Shown here: one piece after another, positions 55,017 to 64,000 of the stretch
How positions within the stretch are numbered: the stretch's first letter is position 1
Layout: each line of letters begins with the position of its first letter
Assembly (NCBI GenBank): GCA_021733925.1
Contig: JAIPJY010000017.1
Location: 57,354-121,353 of the forward strand
DNA from: Prosthecobacter sp.
GTDB lineage: Bacteria > Verrucomicrobiota > Verrucomicrobiia > Verrucomicrobiales > Verrucomicrobiaceae
DNA: 64,000 nt
Direction: 5' to 3'
Notes under the pieces: generated by a model
What the model was told of the DNA's origin: nothing
Seen by the model: the letters and a program-made list of their open reading frames with translations, nothing else
Database searches by the model: none
Made by a program: the position numbers and the translations under genes

Positions 55017-58000
55017 TCAGTCAACATAGAGGAAGGCGTTGCTGGTAAGCAGCACATGAGCCAGGCCCGCCCAGGCATCGTCTGGCGGTTTTGCCAAGCC
55101 CGCGAGCTTGTGCCGATACGCTGCAATGAAAGCCAGGGCATCGCTGGTTTCAGCATCGGAAGGCACGCGGCCATTCGCCATGTTGAAGGCCAGCCGGACC
55201 CGCGTGGCATCATCGCCGGGAGCCTCCATGAGCCGGTGAGCAAAGGCTTCCGCCTGCTGATGAACGAAGGGCGAGTTCATCAAGTAAAGCGTCTGTGTCG
55301 GCGTCGTGGTGGGCAGTCGTTGCGGCACGCTCAAGTTGGGATCGGCGGCATCGAACAGCGCGAGGAAGGGATGGCGGCGGTTGCGTTGCAGCATCAGATA
55401 CAGGCTGCGATGGTCGCTGTCATAGACGTCATGGAAGGGCTTGTGAATGGTGAAGGCCCAGCTCTGCATCGGCGGGAAGGGATGCGGTCCAGGCACAGTG
55501 CGATCCAGCCGCCCGCTAACAGCCAGCATGGCGTCGCGGATGGATTCCGCATCGAGCGCGCTGCGGGCATGACGCCACAGCCAGCGGTTGGCGGGGTCGA
55601 GCTTCAGGCTCTCGGGCTGGTCATCGCTGGCCAGTTGATAAGTCTGCGAGCGCATGATGAGTCGATGCAGCGCCTTCACCGACCCGCCAGAAGCAATGAA
55701 CTCCGACGTGAGCCAGTCGAGCAATTCGGGATGACTCGGCGGGTCGCCACGCAAGCCGAAGTCACTCGGTGTGGTCACGAGTCCTTGGCCGAAGTGCCAC
55801 TGCCAGACGCGGTTCACGAACACACGCGCCGTCAGCGGATTCGAGGAACGCGTGAGCCAGTTGGCCAGCTCCAGCCGACCGCTGCCGAGTTCATCCGCAG
55901 GGAGTTTGTCACCGCCGAGGATGTCGATGAAACGACGCGGCACTTCATCGCCGAGCTTGTCGGGCTCACCGCGCAGTTGGATGCGGACATTGACCGGCTT
56001 GTCCTCACTCACGCCATAGGCCACGGGATAGAGTTCCTTCGCAGCCTCGGCATCGCGGAGCTTTGTTGTGGCGGCAAGGTCGTCGTTGAGAATCTTGAGT
56101 CGGGCCGCCAAGTCCGCTGGTTCTGCGGGACCGATGACAGGGCCGCTGCCGGGCTCGCCAAAGGCTGTCTCTTGCAAGCCGAGATTGTCGAGATCGTGCT
56201 CCGGCACTGGCCCGCTGACATGGCCGATAGCATCGCAAATGAAGGTGTCAGCAACGCCATCCCAAGTCGTGCCAAGCACCTTGTCCTTGAACTCGGTCAA
56301 GTCACCGACCGTGCCGACAACGCCCGAGTAAGTCTTCTTCGCGGCATCGAGCGTGAGCCGCAGCGTCTGCCAGGTGCCGGGCATGAGCTTGCGAATCACC
56401 TCCCACTTCGTGCCATCGCGAATGGCGATCTCAGATGCCGTCACGCTGACTTCCACCGCCACCGACTGCACTACGCCCCGACCAAGATAGAAGCGATAGG
56501 CACCCGTCTTGTCGGTCGGTGACACAGTGCGGAAGTCGATGGTGAAATGCATCTGCTTGCCAGGCGTGGCGCGCAGCCCGTTGGCGAAGACATAACGCAA
56601 GCCATCGTTCGCCTTGCCTGTGCCGATCCGCACGCCGCGCGTGCCAGCTGTATGCACATGAGCGAAGGGACTCTGCGCCTCGGCCATGATCAAGTTTGGA
56701 CCCGCCGAGAACCAAGGCGCGGCGGGCGGCTTGCCGATGGTTTGGGCTTCGAGACCGAGGTCCAGCCCTTTGCCATCCAGCGCGGCGCGTTGCTGTTTCA
56801 ATCGAGCCAGCGCCGCATCGAGCCGCGCAAGTTCAGCGTCCCTGACCTTGTCGAGCCGAGCCGCTTCGTCCGGCGCAATCAGAGGCACAAACTGCGATGG
56901 ACGCTTCTGTTCCTCACCGCCGGGGAACGTCCACTTCGTACTCTGAAAAATGCCGTAGAGCGCATAGTAGTCCGCAGCGCTTACGGGATCGAACTTGTGA
57001 TCATGGCAGCGCGCACAGCCAAGCGACAGGCCGAGCAATGAGCGCCCCACTGAGTCAATCGCATCAGCGAAATCCAGGTGCTGGTAATCGGGCGATGGCT
57101 TGTAGCCGTAGCGCTTGCCAATCGCCAGGAAGCCAGTGGCCGTGACTCGGTTGGCATATTGCTCCGGCGGTCCTTTGGTCGCAAGAATGTCGCCCGCGAT
57201 CTGCTCGCGGATGAAGTCGTTGAACGGCTGGTCGGCATTGAAGGCATTGACGACCCAGTCGCGATACTTGATCGCCTCGCGCACCGGGTAGTCCGCGCCA
57301 TCGCCTGCCGTGTCGGCATAGCGCGCGACATCAAGCCAATGCCGTCCCCAGCGTTCGCCATAGGCCGAACTGGCGAGCAGACGATCCACCAAATGGCCAA
57401 AGGCATTCGGCGAGGTGTCATGCAGAAACGCGTCAATCTCCGTCGGCGTGGGCGGCAGGCCGGTGAGGTCGAATGTCGCACGGCGGATCAAGGTCCGCCG
57501 GTCGGCTGGCCCATTGGGTTGCAGCCCCTGTTGCTGAAGCTTGGCCAGCACAAACCGGTCGAGTGGCTGCTGGGCATTGCCAGCCAGCGTCGGCGGCTGC
57601 GGATGGGCAACCGGCTGAAAGGCCCAGTGCTTTCGTGCTGCCACCACATCCACCACGTTCGAGACCGCATTGCCTTCACGCGGATCAGGCGCGCCCATCC
57701 TCACCCACTGCTCCAGTGCCGCGATCTCCTCAGTCTCGAGCACGTGTTTCGGAGGCATTTGTAGCTCCTTGTCCGTGCGCCGCACTGCCTTGATGAGCAG
57801 GCTGTTCTCCACATCACCCGGCTTGATGGCCGCGCCATGATCGCCGCCCTTCTGCCAGCCTGCCTTGGAATCCAAGCGCAGGCCGTTCTCCTGCTTCTTC
57901 TCGCCGTGGCACTTCTGGCATTGCTCAATGAAGAGCGGTCGAATCTTTGCCTCAAACAACGTCACTTCACCCACCGCTGATGCAGCATGAGCCATCGCGC

Positions 58001-58052
58001 TCCAGCAGAGCACAAGGCCAGCGGCTTTCCGATATGGGAAGATGGATGGCAT
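55017..58052 (-). CDS. PSCyt1-DUF1549-DUF1553 cytochrome c protein with LamG-like insert (copy 4)
   Basis: This 1011-residue protein has a signal peptide (GLVLCWSAMAHAASA), haem 1 CQKCH at 45-49, FDLTGLPPTPTEIDAFL, YGERWGRHWLDVARYADTAG, haem 2 in CARCHDHKFD and a helical spacer (about 400-440). It continues with an insert of about 190 residues predicted to be a concanavalin/LamG-type beta domain (FSAGPNLIMAEAQSPFAHVH, GAYRFYLGRGVVQSVAVEVS, TWQTLRLTLDAAKKTYSGVV) and then DUF1553 (RVFVNRVWQWHFGQGLVTTP). The insert differs from those of copies 2 and 3. Confidence 0.93.
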   Translation of the reverse strand: MPSIFPYRKAAGLVLCWSAMAHAASAVGEVTLFEAKIRPLFIEQCQKCHGEKKQENGLRLDSKAGWQKGGDHGAAIKPGDVENSLLIKAVRRTDKELQMPPKHVLETEEIAALEQWVRMGAPDPREGNAVSNVVDVVAARKHWAFQPVAHPQPPTLAGNAQQPLDRFVLAKLQQQGLQPNGPADRRTLIRRATFDLTGLPPTPTEIDAFLHDTSPNAFGHLVDRLLASSAYGERWGRHWLDVARYADTAGDGADYPVREAIKYRDWVVNAFNADQPFNDFIREQIAGDILATKGPPEQYANRVTATGFLAIGKRYGYKPSPDYQHLDFADAIDSVGRSLLGLSLGCARCHDHKFDPVSAADYYALYGIFQSTKWTFPGGEEQKRPSQFVPLIAPDEAARLDKVRDAELARLDAALARLKQQRAALDGKGLDLGLEAQTIGKPPAAPWFSAGPNLIMAEAQSPFAHVHTAGTRGVRIGTGKANDGLRYVFANGLRATPGKQMHFTIDFRTVSPTDKTGAYRFYLGRGVVQSVAVEVSVTASEIAIRDGTKWEVIRKLMPGTWQTLRLTLDAAKKTYSGVVGTVGDLTEFKDKVLGTTWDGVADTFICDAIGHVSGPVPEHDLDNLGLQETAFGEPGSGPVIGPAEPADLAARLKILNDDLAATTKLRDAEAAKELYPVAYGVSEDKPVNVRIQLRGEPDKLGDEVPRRFIDILGGDKLPADELGSGRLELANWLTRSSNPLTARVFVNRVWQWHFGQGLVTTPSDFGLRGDPPSHPELLDWLTSEFIASGGSVKALHRLIMRSQTYQLASDDQPESLKLDPANRWLWRHARSALDAESIRDAMLAVSGRLDRTVPGPHPFPPMQSWAFTIHKPFHDVYDSDHRSLYLMLQRNRRHPFLALFDAADPNLSVPQRLPTTTPTQTLYLMNSPFVHQQAEAFAHRLMEAPGDDATRVRLAFNMANGRVPSDAETSDALAFIAAYRHKLAGLAKPPDDAWAGLAHVLLTSNAFLYVD

Positions 58053-58125
58053 AGTCGAGTCGGTTTCAAATGCAGGCAGGTTGAAACATACGACGAGAAG
58101 CAGGCCGTTCTTCTGCTTCTGACTG

Positions 58126-58198
58126 TCTGCTAGGAAATTGCTTTTGAGGGGGGCGTGTCGAGTTGGCCCTGGATGTGGCGCGGGGACGGGGGCTGAGC
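58126..58198 (+). repeat. Dispersed repeat, copy 5
   Basis: TCTGCTAGGAAATTGCTTTT, then GTCGAGTTGGCCCTGGATGT, GGCGCGGGGACGGGG and GCTGAGCC. It lies between the cytochrome gene start (58052) and a WYL regulator remnant, again in the plus orientation. Confidence 0.88.
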
Positions 58199-58213
58199 CG
58201 AGATGAAATTAGT

Positions 58214-58426
58214 TCATTCGCTGGCTTGAACCATCTTCCCCAGTTCCTCCCGCACCCGCTGCTTGAGCTCCGGCGGTCCCAGCACCTTCGCCTTGCTGCC
58301 CCAGCTAAGCACCCAGCGAGTGATTTCCTCCAGGCCGGACAAGTGCGCCTGAAACTCGATGACACTGCCGTCGTTTTTCAGCTTCCGTATCGCCTGGGTG
58401 GAGTGCCATAGACGCTCCCCCACCAC
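58214..58426 (-). pseudogene. WYL-domain regulator C-terminal remnant (WCX part)
   Basis: Seventy residues (DGSVIEFQAHLSGLEEITRW, VLSWGSKAKVLGPPELKQRV) match the WCX C-terminal extension of WYL transcriptional regulators and end in a natural stop. The helix-turn-helix and WYL domains upstream are missing. It may be a relic of a regulator of the nearby cytochrome operon. Confidence 0.75.
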
Positions 58427-58504
58427 GTCACAAGTTCAAAGAAATCCCCCACCGTGGCCGCTACAGAGCCGCCGCTTAACTGAGCGCCATTCATGCGTGG
58501 CATC

Positions 58505-61500
58505 TTATCTTGCTTTCTTCTTCGCCGCCTTTTCCTCAGCAGCTTTCCTCTCCGCTGCTACTTCGGCGGCTTCGGCCTTCAGGGCGATGACGTAGATGGG
58601 GAATTCCTGCACAGCAGTCTCGCCATTGGTGAAGCGGATGAGGACGGCGATTTTGAACTGGCGCGAGCGGTCCATGTCAGGTGGGGCCTGGTAGGTGAAG
58701 CGGCCCTGAGGGGTGATCTCGGCGCCCAGGGTGGAGTCCCGCAGTTCGTAGCTGCTCACCACCTCCGGGTTGCTCACCGTCACTTGGTATTCCAGCGTGC
58801 GCCCCTCCGCCACCACGGGAAAAGGGTGCGAGGTGAAGCAGGCCGTGGCGGGATTGACGAGCCTGCACACGCGCTCAAAGTCCAGATCTACCGCCTCCAG
58901 CACCGTGCCGCCGCGGCTCAGCAGCACCAGGAGATTTTTGTCTCCCAGGGGGGTGACCAGCGGGCGTTTGTCATCGATGCCGGTGTCGTGCGGGTTCATG
59001 TCGTCCCGCAGCCGCAGCAGATCCAGGCCCGCCAGATTGAGCAGCGGCCGGCCGTCTGCAGCGGAGAAGATGTTGATCTCCTGTCCCGTCAACGGCACGG
59101 AGTGGCTGGCTTCCGTTTTCACGGTGGCGATGTAGTTGCCGCAGCGGCTGATGGCGGAAGGCTGCCACCACGCCGCTACTTTAAAGGTGGGGAAGTTGTT
59201 AAAAAAGACAAGGCCTTGGCTAAACATCCGCCCGCCCATCGGCGAGGCGATGGTGGTCATGCTGGGCTCGGGCTGCAGTGAGAGGTGGACCCCCCAGGAA
59301 TTCCAGTCTGGCACGTCCTGCGGCTTCCTGTAATAGTTAAAGTTCACAGTGATCCCGGGCGAGATCATGAACAGCCCATTGGGGAAGTTCAGCACCCGGC
59401 CGTCATTGGAGCAGGGGATATGCACCGGCTTTTTTTGAGGCAGGAGGCTGCCAATGATGGAGCCCAATATCCCGGGATTTTCTCTGTGATAGTAAGGTGC
59501 CCATCTGCCTAGTGAGAGCGTCTGCTTGTCCAGGATGGTCACGGAGAGCTTGTCGGTCATGATGGTGGGGGAGATCTTGTGGGGCACCACCTCCACCTGC
59601 AGCAGAGTCAGCGGCCCGGAGGGCGTGACGCCTGCGGCCAGGCCAAAGAGCCGCGCCTTGCCCGGCATGGGCAGGTGGTGTGTGACCGTGAAGCCGGGCA
59701 GGGTGTGGCGCGTGAGCACGCGCGTGGCCGTGTTGTAGATGAAGACGGCATCTCCCGCCATGAAGGCGCAGTCCGTCTCTTGCAGCACGCGGCTGCCCTC
59801 CACCTGCCAGTCCTTGAGGGAAAGCAGCTGCAGCGTGCGGTCCCTCAGCTGCAGCGCCAGGTAGTCATTGAGCCCCGGCGACACGTACTCGATGGGGCTG
59901 CTGCTCATGTAATGGCGGAAGCTCAGTGGCACCAGCGGCATGCGGGCCTTTTTGCCCTGGCCCATCTCCGCCACGGCCGTCTCCGCAGCGGTACCGCTCA
60001 GGCTGGCAGGCACGGCCACCAGCGGCTTCTGGCCGCCTAGGCGGAGCTTGACCTTGAGCTCGCAGGCACGCTGCGCAGGCATGGCGCCCGCCAGCTTCAG
60101 GCCAAAGGTCACGTGTTCCGGCAGCATGTCCTGCGGTGCCTGCCAGTCCACTGTGCCGCGTGCGCCCAGCGTCAGGCCTTCCGGCGGCTCAGAGATGGAG
60201 ACCTCTGCGGCATCACTGCCAAGTATCTGCGGCTTGAAGTGAAAACTCCCACCGCGTGGCACATGGCAGTCCGGGTAGTTCAGCAGCACGGGCACCGCTG
60301 GCTGCGGCAGCGCGGCCTTGTCCAGCGTATGCAGAGTGATCTTCTCCGCCGCATGCCACACGGCCAGGGTCAGGCTCTCCGGGTCCAGCCACATGCGTTC
60401 TACAAACGTCCGCCATTCGTCCGGCGGCACATCCCGCGCTTCAGGTACATCCACCGTGGCCCAGGGCGCATCTGCGTAAAAGGAGTAAAAGGTGCAGCGC
60501 GGCGCGCCAGCGCGTGCGTTCGGGCCGCGCTCCTCCCTGCGTAAATTACCCGTCAGCAGGAAAAAGTTCGGGCTGTTGATCAGGGGGGCGCAGATGCCCT
60601 CGCCCGAGATCCCCCGGTCCCAGGGGGCGGTGGCCGCCATCGTGGGCAGCCTGCCCGTTTGCGCCATCTCCCGGTGCAGGATGTTGCTGAATCCCACCAC
60701 ATCATCCTCGTAGCGGTAGGCGCGGTGACGGTCTTGGTCCGCGCTCCTTCCATAGGTTCGGCCCCACACCGCGCCCCCGTCTCCGGCAGCCTGATAGAAA
60801 AAACCGGGCGGCAGCTTCATCGCTGCGTTTTGCTCCAGGTTGGGCGTCTTCCGCACCAGCAGTTCCCTGGCATCGCAGGCCAGCGCGCCGCTGTCTGTCA
60901 GCACCGCCACCGGTCCGTCGGCCGTCAGGCAGCCCGCTGCCACTCCCTGGTAGGACATGCCATCCGGTAGCCGCCCGGTCTTTTCCAGCGCCAGCGTCGT
61001 GGCATTGTAGCGCCGGATCTCCCGCAGGCTGGGATGCACCACAAAAATTGCGTCCTTGTTTCCCGCCAGATGGCACGCCCCCAGGTCTTCCACCGCCGGC
61101 AGCGGCAGCCATTTCCCTTCCGCCAGAGACAGCCGCTTCCAGTACGGCGCGCCCTCCAGCCGCAGCAGCACCTCCCGCCCCCCGCACAGCGGCACTCCGT
61201 GGAGGATGCGGCTCTCCGTGCTCAGCGTCTTCTGCACCGTGGACACCACAGGTACGGGCCTGCCGCCGCCCGGTGCGGTTTGTGGCGTGGCGTTTGCCGG
61301 CAAAGCCGCAGGCATGGATGCGTCCGCATTCGCGTTCCCGTTCGACATCCCCTTCGCTGCGCCGCCCTGAGCGTCCAGGCCCAGAACTGTCGCGAGCGCT
61401 CCTGCTTCGTCCGATTTCGACACGATCAGGAAGGGCGCGGCATGAAAGGCCGCCTGACCGTCCCATGAGCCTCCTTTCTTCACCAACTGCACCTGAACCA

Positions 61501-62743
61501 GTTGGAAGGCGCTCTTCGCATTTTTAGGCAGGCGCAGTTCAAAGCGGAAGCTCCCATCCGCAGGGATGGAGACTGTGATAAGCTGCCCGTCATGCAGGAG
61601 TGGCTGCTGGTTTTCGCGCACGTCAGCCGCGAGTGGGAAGCCCGGCGTCGGCAGGTTTTGCACGGCCACCCGGCAGAACTGGAGTTCCTTCAGTGGATCT
61701 TTGAGCACGCCCTTCACGGTCACGTGATACCAGCCCTGCCCCCAGGAGGTGCCCTTCATCAGCGGGCCCGTTTCCACACTCTGCGGCACATACAGCAGGC
61801 GTAGCTCCTCCACCGCCGGTGGCAGGGCCAATGCCTGGAACGCCCAGCTTTCCTCTCCCGGCACCTTGCGGCTGGCAAAGCCCGCCAGCCTTCCTTCGCC
61901 ATCCAGCACCGCTGCCACCCGCACACGGGCGTCCACCGTGGTCGCCGCAGGCTCCAGCCGCAGAGCCCCTTCCTGCAGACTCGCCGGCAGCACGGCCACC
62001 GCCACTCCCCCCGGCAGCATTGTGCCCCGCTGCTCAGCGTAAGGGATGTTCCCCCGTTTGGGAAGGGAGGGAGGCGGCTGCCCTGGCTGGGGCGGCGGCG
62101 GCACTTCATACGTCGCAGCCAGCAGGCTGAGCCCTGCGGTGCCAGCTCCCACGCCAGCGCCCGGAGAAAGCCCCCCATCCAGTCGGCAGGCAAAATCCTC
62201 TGTGTACTGCACCAGCGCCGCATGCGTCTTCGCATCAAAGTGGGCCAGCGCCCCTTGGCACTGCAGCACATAGGGCTTGTCGTTCGCGTCCAGCTTCCGG
62301 CGCAGCACATGGATCGCACAGCCCGGATCTCGCAGCGCCGCCTCATCATACGCCGGCAGCAGCACCGCCACCAGCCGCTGCAGGCTCTCCGCCGGCAAAG
62401 GCGACTGCACAAAGCTCTCCGGCCGCAGCAGCACGCCCGTCTGCTCACGCACCAGCGTCTGCGCCATCGTCACCCGCACGCACACCACCGCGCTCTCCAA
62501 CTCCTGCGTCAGTACCAGCGCCGGTTTTGGCGGTGCCGGGGCAGTGGGCGGGGCGGGGGCTGGGACATCGGACTTAACTGCTGCCGCCGGAGTCTCCACC
62601 CCCGGCGCTGCCGGCGCATCCTCCCGCTTACCGCAGCCAGCGGCCCCCAGCAGGGAGAGCAGGCACAGCAAGCGGCAGGTGCGTATGAAAAAAACAGCAA
62701 GGCAGCGGGGCAGGGCAGGCATGAGTATCAGAGGTTGACGCAT
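58505..62743 (-). CDS. Large lipoprotein-like protein with propeller and Ig-like C-terminus
   Basis: The start chosen is ATG 62743 (MRQPLILMPALPRC), giving a signal with lipobox LLGAAGC and a lipidation cysteine at residue 37; ATG 62722 is an alternative. The 1412-residue protein has a Pro/Ala-rich linker (about 40-70), a region that looks like an actual or degenerate protease fold (about 75-270), an Ala/Gly-rich linker, then propeller-like repeats (about 560-1290), a putative Ig/cadherin-like domain (EGRTLEYQVTVSNPEVVSSY) and a charged Lys/Ala/Glu tail. I recognise no family. Its C-terminal third is duplicated in the next gene, so it belongs to a tandem family. Confidence 0.8.
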   Translation of the reverse strand: MRQPLILMPALPRCLAVFFIRTCRLLCLLSLLGAAGCGKREDAPAAPGVETPAAAVKSDVPAPAPPTAPAPPKPALVLTQELESAVVCVRVTMAQTLVREQTGVLLRPESFVQSPLPAESLQRLVAVLLPAYDEAALRDPGCAIHVLRRKLDANDKPYVLQCQGALAHFDAKTHAALVQYTEDFACRLDGGLSPGAGVGAGTAGLSLLAATYEVPPPPQPGQPPPSLPKRGNIPYAEQRGTMLPGGVAVAVLPASLQEGALRLEPAATTVDARVRVAAVLDGEGRLAGFASRKVPGEESWAFQALALPPAVEELRLLYVPQSVETGPLMKGTSWGQGWYHVTVKGVLKDPLKELQFCRVAVQNLPTPGFPLAADVRENQQPLLHDGQLITVSIPADGSFRFELRLPKNAKSAFQLVQVQLVKKGGSWDGQAAFHAAPFLIVSKSDEAGALATVLGLDAQGGAAKGMSNGNANADASMPAALPANATPQTAPGGGRPVPVVSTVQKTLSTESRILHGVPLCGGREVLLRLEGAPYWKRLSLAEGKWLPLPAVEDLGACHLAGNKDAIFVVHPSLREIRRYNATTLALEKTGRLPDGMSYQGVAAGCLTADGPVAVLTDSGALACDARELLVRKTPNLEQNAAMKLPPGFFYQAAGDGGAVWGRTYGRSADQDRHRAYRYEDDVVGFSNILHREMAQTGRLPTMAATAPWDRGISGEGICAPLINSPNFFLLTGNLRREERGPNARAGAPRCTFYSFYADAPWATVDVPEARDVPPDEWRTFVERMWLDPESLTLAVWHAAEKITLHTLDKAALPQPAVPVLLNYPDCHVPRGGSFHFKPQILGSDAAEVSISEPPEGLTLGARGTVDWQAPQDMLPEHVTFGLKLAGAMPAQRACELKVKLRLGGQKPLVAVPASLSGTAAETAVAEMGQGKKARMPLVPLSFRHYMSSSPIEYVSPGLNDYLALQLRDRTLQLLSLKDWQVEGSRVLQETDCAFMAGDAVFIYNTATRVLTRHTLPGFTVTHHLPMPGKARLFGLAAGVTPSGPLTLLQVEVVPHKISPTIMTDKLSVTILDKQTLSLGRWAPYYHRENPGILGSIIGSLLPQKKPVHIPCSNDGRVLNFPNGLFMISPGITVNFNYYRKPQDVPDWNSWGVHLSLQPEPSMTTIASPMGGRMFSQGLVFFNNFPTFKVAAWWQPSAISRCGNYIATVKTEASHSVPLTGQEINIFSAADGRPLLNLAGLDLLRLRDDMNPHDTGIDDKRPLVTPLGDKNLLVLLSRGGTVLEAVDLDFERVCRLVNPATACFTSHPFPVVAEGRTLEYQVTVSNPEVVSSYELRDSTLGAEITPQGRFTYQAPPDMDRSRQFKIAVLIRFTNGETAVQEFPIYVIALKAEAAEVAAERKAAEEKAAKKKAR

Positions 62744-62794
62744 TGGGAGAGCAGAGAACGAGAGACAGGTTCCGATGATTCGGCGCAAAGTCCT

Positions 62795-64000
62795 TCACTT
62801 GGTCGCGTTTTTCGCCGCCGCCGCCACCGCGATGACGTACACGGGGAACTGGTGCAATGCCGTCTCACCGTTTTTCAAACGGATCACGATGGCGATGTTC
62901 TCCTGCTGGGATTCCTTGAGCTGGGCAGGGGCGCGGTAAGTCAGGTGCCCGTCCGGGGTGATGCCCGCGCCGGGCGTACGGTCTCGCAGCTCGTAGCGGC
63001 TCACTGCGGCGGGATTGCTCACCGTCACCTGGTAGTCCAGCGTGCGCCCCTCCGCCACGATGGGGAAGGGGTGGGAGGTTACGTAGGCTGACTGCGGCTC
63101 GGTGGCCAGGAAGGCGGCCGCCAGATCCAGATCGATGGCCTGCAACTGCGTGCCGCCCCGGCTCAGCACGGCGAGCAGGTTTTTGTCCCCCATGGGTGTC
63201 AGCACCTGGCGCTGGTAGTGCTCCTCGCCATCGTAGAGTTTCAGCAGTTCCACCCCCGCCAGGCCCAGCAGAGGGCGGCCGTCATTCGCGGAACTCAGGC
63301 GGATCTGCTTGCGTCCGTCGTTCTCCACTTTCAGCCAGGCCACGTAGTCCCCGCAGCGGCTCAGCGCGGCAGCCGAACCGTCGCAGATCGGGATCGCGGG
63401 CAGGTCAGCGCTCAGGTACATCTTGCCACGTATAAAGAGCCGGTCTCCGGTGGGTGTGGTGGCCGGCGTTCTTTTCTCCTGGTGGTAGTCCAGCAGCACC
63501 GTCCGGTAAATGAAGTCCACCGTCAGCGCCGGGGAGACCATGAGCACCCCTTTGGAAAAAGAAACCAGCCGCCCATCGTTCGAAGTGGGCAGTTGCACGG
63601 GCAGTTCTTTATCATGGAAAAAGTTCGCGAGCTTGGGAGGCGGATTGTACGGGTCTTTTTTCGACAGCACTTTACTCGGCGTGTAGGCCGCCCAGCGGGC
63701 GGCGGCCAGCGTCTCCTTGTCCAGGATCAGCACGGAGCGCTCCTTTTCGACGCCCGGGCCGAGGTTGCCCCTGGCCGGGATCTTCACCTCCGCCTCCAGC
63801 ACCAGCGTCACCGGCCCCACCGGTTTTTCACCCACGCCCAGCGCGATCAGCCTAGAGCCGCTGGGCATGGACTGGCGGTGTGTCTCGCGGAAGTCCGGCA
63901 GCGAGTGCCGCGTGAGCTCCCGCGTGATGCTGTTGTAGAGGAAGACCATATCCCCTGCCATGAAAGCCGCCGCGCCTGTCCCCAGCGCCTGGCTGCCCTC
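62795..64000 (-). CDS. Paralogue of the preceding gene (C-terminal part; 5' end outside window)
   Basis: The frame enters from the right edge. Visible are EGSQALGTGAAAFMAGDMVF, equivalent to EGSRVLQETDCAFMAGDAVF in the other protein, then TPMGDKNLLAVLSRGGTQLQ, EGRTLDYQVTVSNPAAVSRY and NGETALHQFPVYVIAV. The two genes are clearly tandem duplicates with a 51-bp gap. The N-terminus and signal are not in the window. Confidence 0.85.
   Translation of the reverse strand, partial: EGSQALGTGAAAFMAGDMVFLYNSITRELTRHSLPDFRETHRQSMPSGSRLIALGVGEKPVGPVTLVLEAEVKIPARGNLGPGVEKERSVLILDKETLAAARWAAYTPSKVLSKKDPYNPPPKLANFFHDKELPVQLPTSNDGRLVSFSKGVLMVSPALTVDFIYRTVLLDYHQEKRTPATTPTGDRLFIRGKMYLSADLPAIPICDGSAAALSRCGDYVAWLKVENDGRKQIRLSSANDGRPLLGLAGVELLKLYDGEEHYQRQVLTPMGDKNLLAVLSRGGTQLQAIDLDLAAAFLATEPQSAYVTSHPFPIVAEGRTLDYQVTVSNPAAVSRYELRDRTPGAGITPDGHLTYRAPAQLKESQQENIAIVIRLKNGETALHQFPVYVIAVAAAAKNATK

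Noticed and set aside
55011-56522. 503-residue plus-strand frame
   Set aside because: Antisense of cytochrome copy 4, which has haem and DUF1553 motifs.

Overview
The window looks like a chromosomal segment of a Verrucomicrobia-type bacterium (PVC group, family Verrucomicrobiaceae or close). The evidence is four tandem pairs of a planctomycete-type cytochrome c protein (PSCyt1/DUF1549/DUF1553) with a DUF1501 protein, a DUF1592-type/DUF1552 pair, a giant PVC-type haem-binding dehydrogenase, many Tat signals, and high overall G+C. Genus assignment is inference; no rRNA is present.

Layout. (1) 1-11.85 kb is a probable integrated element. At its right end are a tyrosine recombinase and, just beyond, the 3' half of a tRNA-Tyr gene with no 5' half, which fits an attachment site. 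Inside are an excisionase-like protein, small helix-turn-helix proteins, unknown proteins and, as cargo, a two-gene operon: a 1776-residue DEAD/DEAH-DUF1998 helicase whose stop overlaps the start of an SNF2-type helicase (DrmD-like) that runs off the left edge. This is the best candidate for an incompletely described defence system. (2) 12.0-16.7 kb is a second mobile-type module: a possible recombination accessory protein overlapping a RecB/Cas4-like PD-(D/E)XK nuclease, two small membrane proteins, and a striking in-frame mosaic of WGR domain, DNA ligase fragment, DinB polymerase fragment and LamG. (3) 16.8-33.5 kb holds two cytochrome/DUF1501 pairs around a beta-propeller protein, an esterase and the giant SGNH-propeller-HEAT-cytochrome fusion. 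(4) 34.1-36.2 kb is a compact, visibly more AT-rich type II restriction-modification set: C5 methyltransferase, HNH endonuclease and XRE controller. (5) 36.4-45.4 kb has another cytochrome/DUF1501 pair and the DUF1592-type/DUF1552 pair. (6) 46.0-50.0 kb is a sugar-acid operon of an MFS transporter and a UxaA-type dehydratase. (7) 50.6-52.9 kb has Kelch and PQQ-type propeller genes. (8) 53.6-58.1 kb has the fourth cytochrome/DUF1501 pair. (9) 58.5-64 kb carries two tandem paralogous secreted propeller-type proteins, the second cut by the right edge.

Between these blocks the DNA is littered with gene debris (SGNH hydrolase, FecR/LamG, Gfo/Idh/MocA, DUF1080, AstE-like, WYL regulator, IS3 transposase). 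Five copies of a dispersed repeat of about 75 bp, all in the same orientation, lie in these spacers, and several abut the broken genes.

Functionally, most of the window encodes exported redox and surface proteins probably used on complex organic substrates. The cytochromes share one chassis but carry different beta-sandwich inserts. The left part and the 34-36 kb block are horizontally acquired defence-type cargo.
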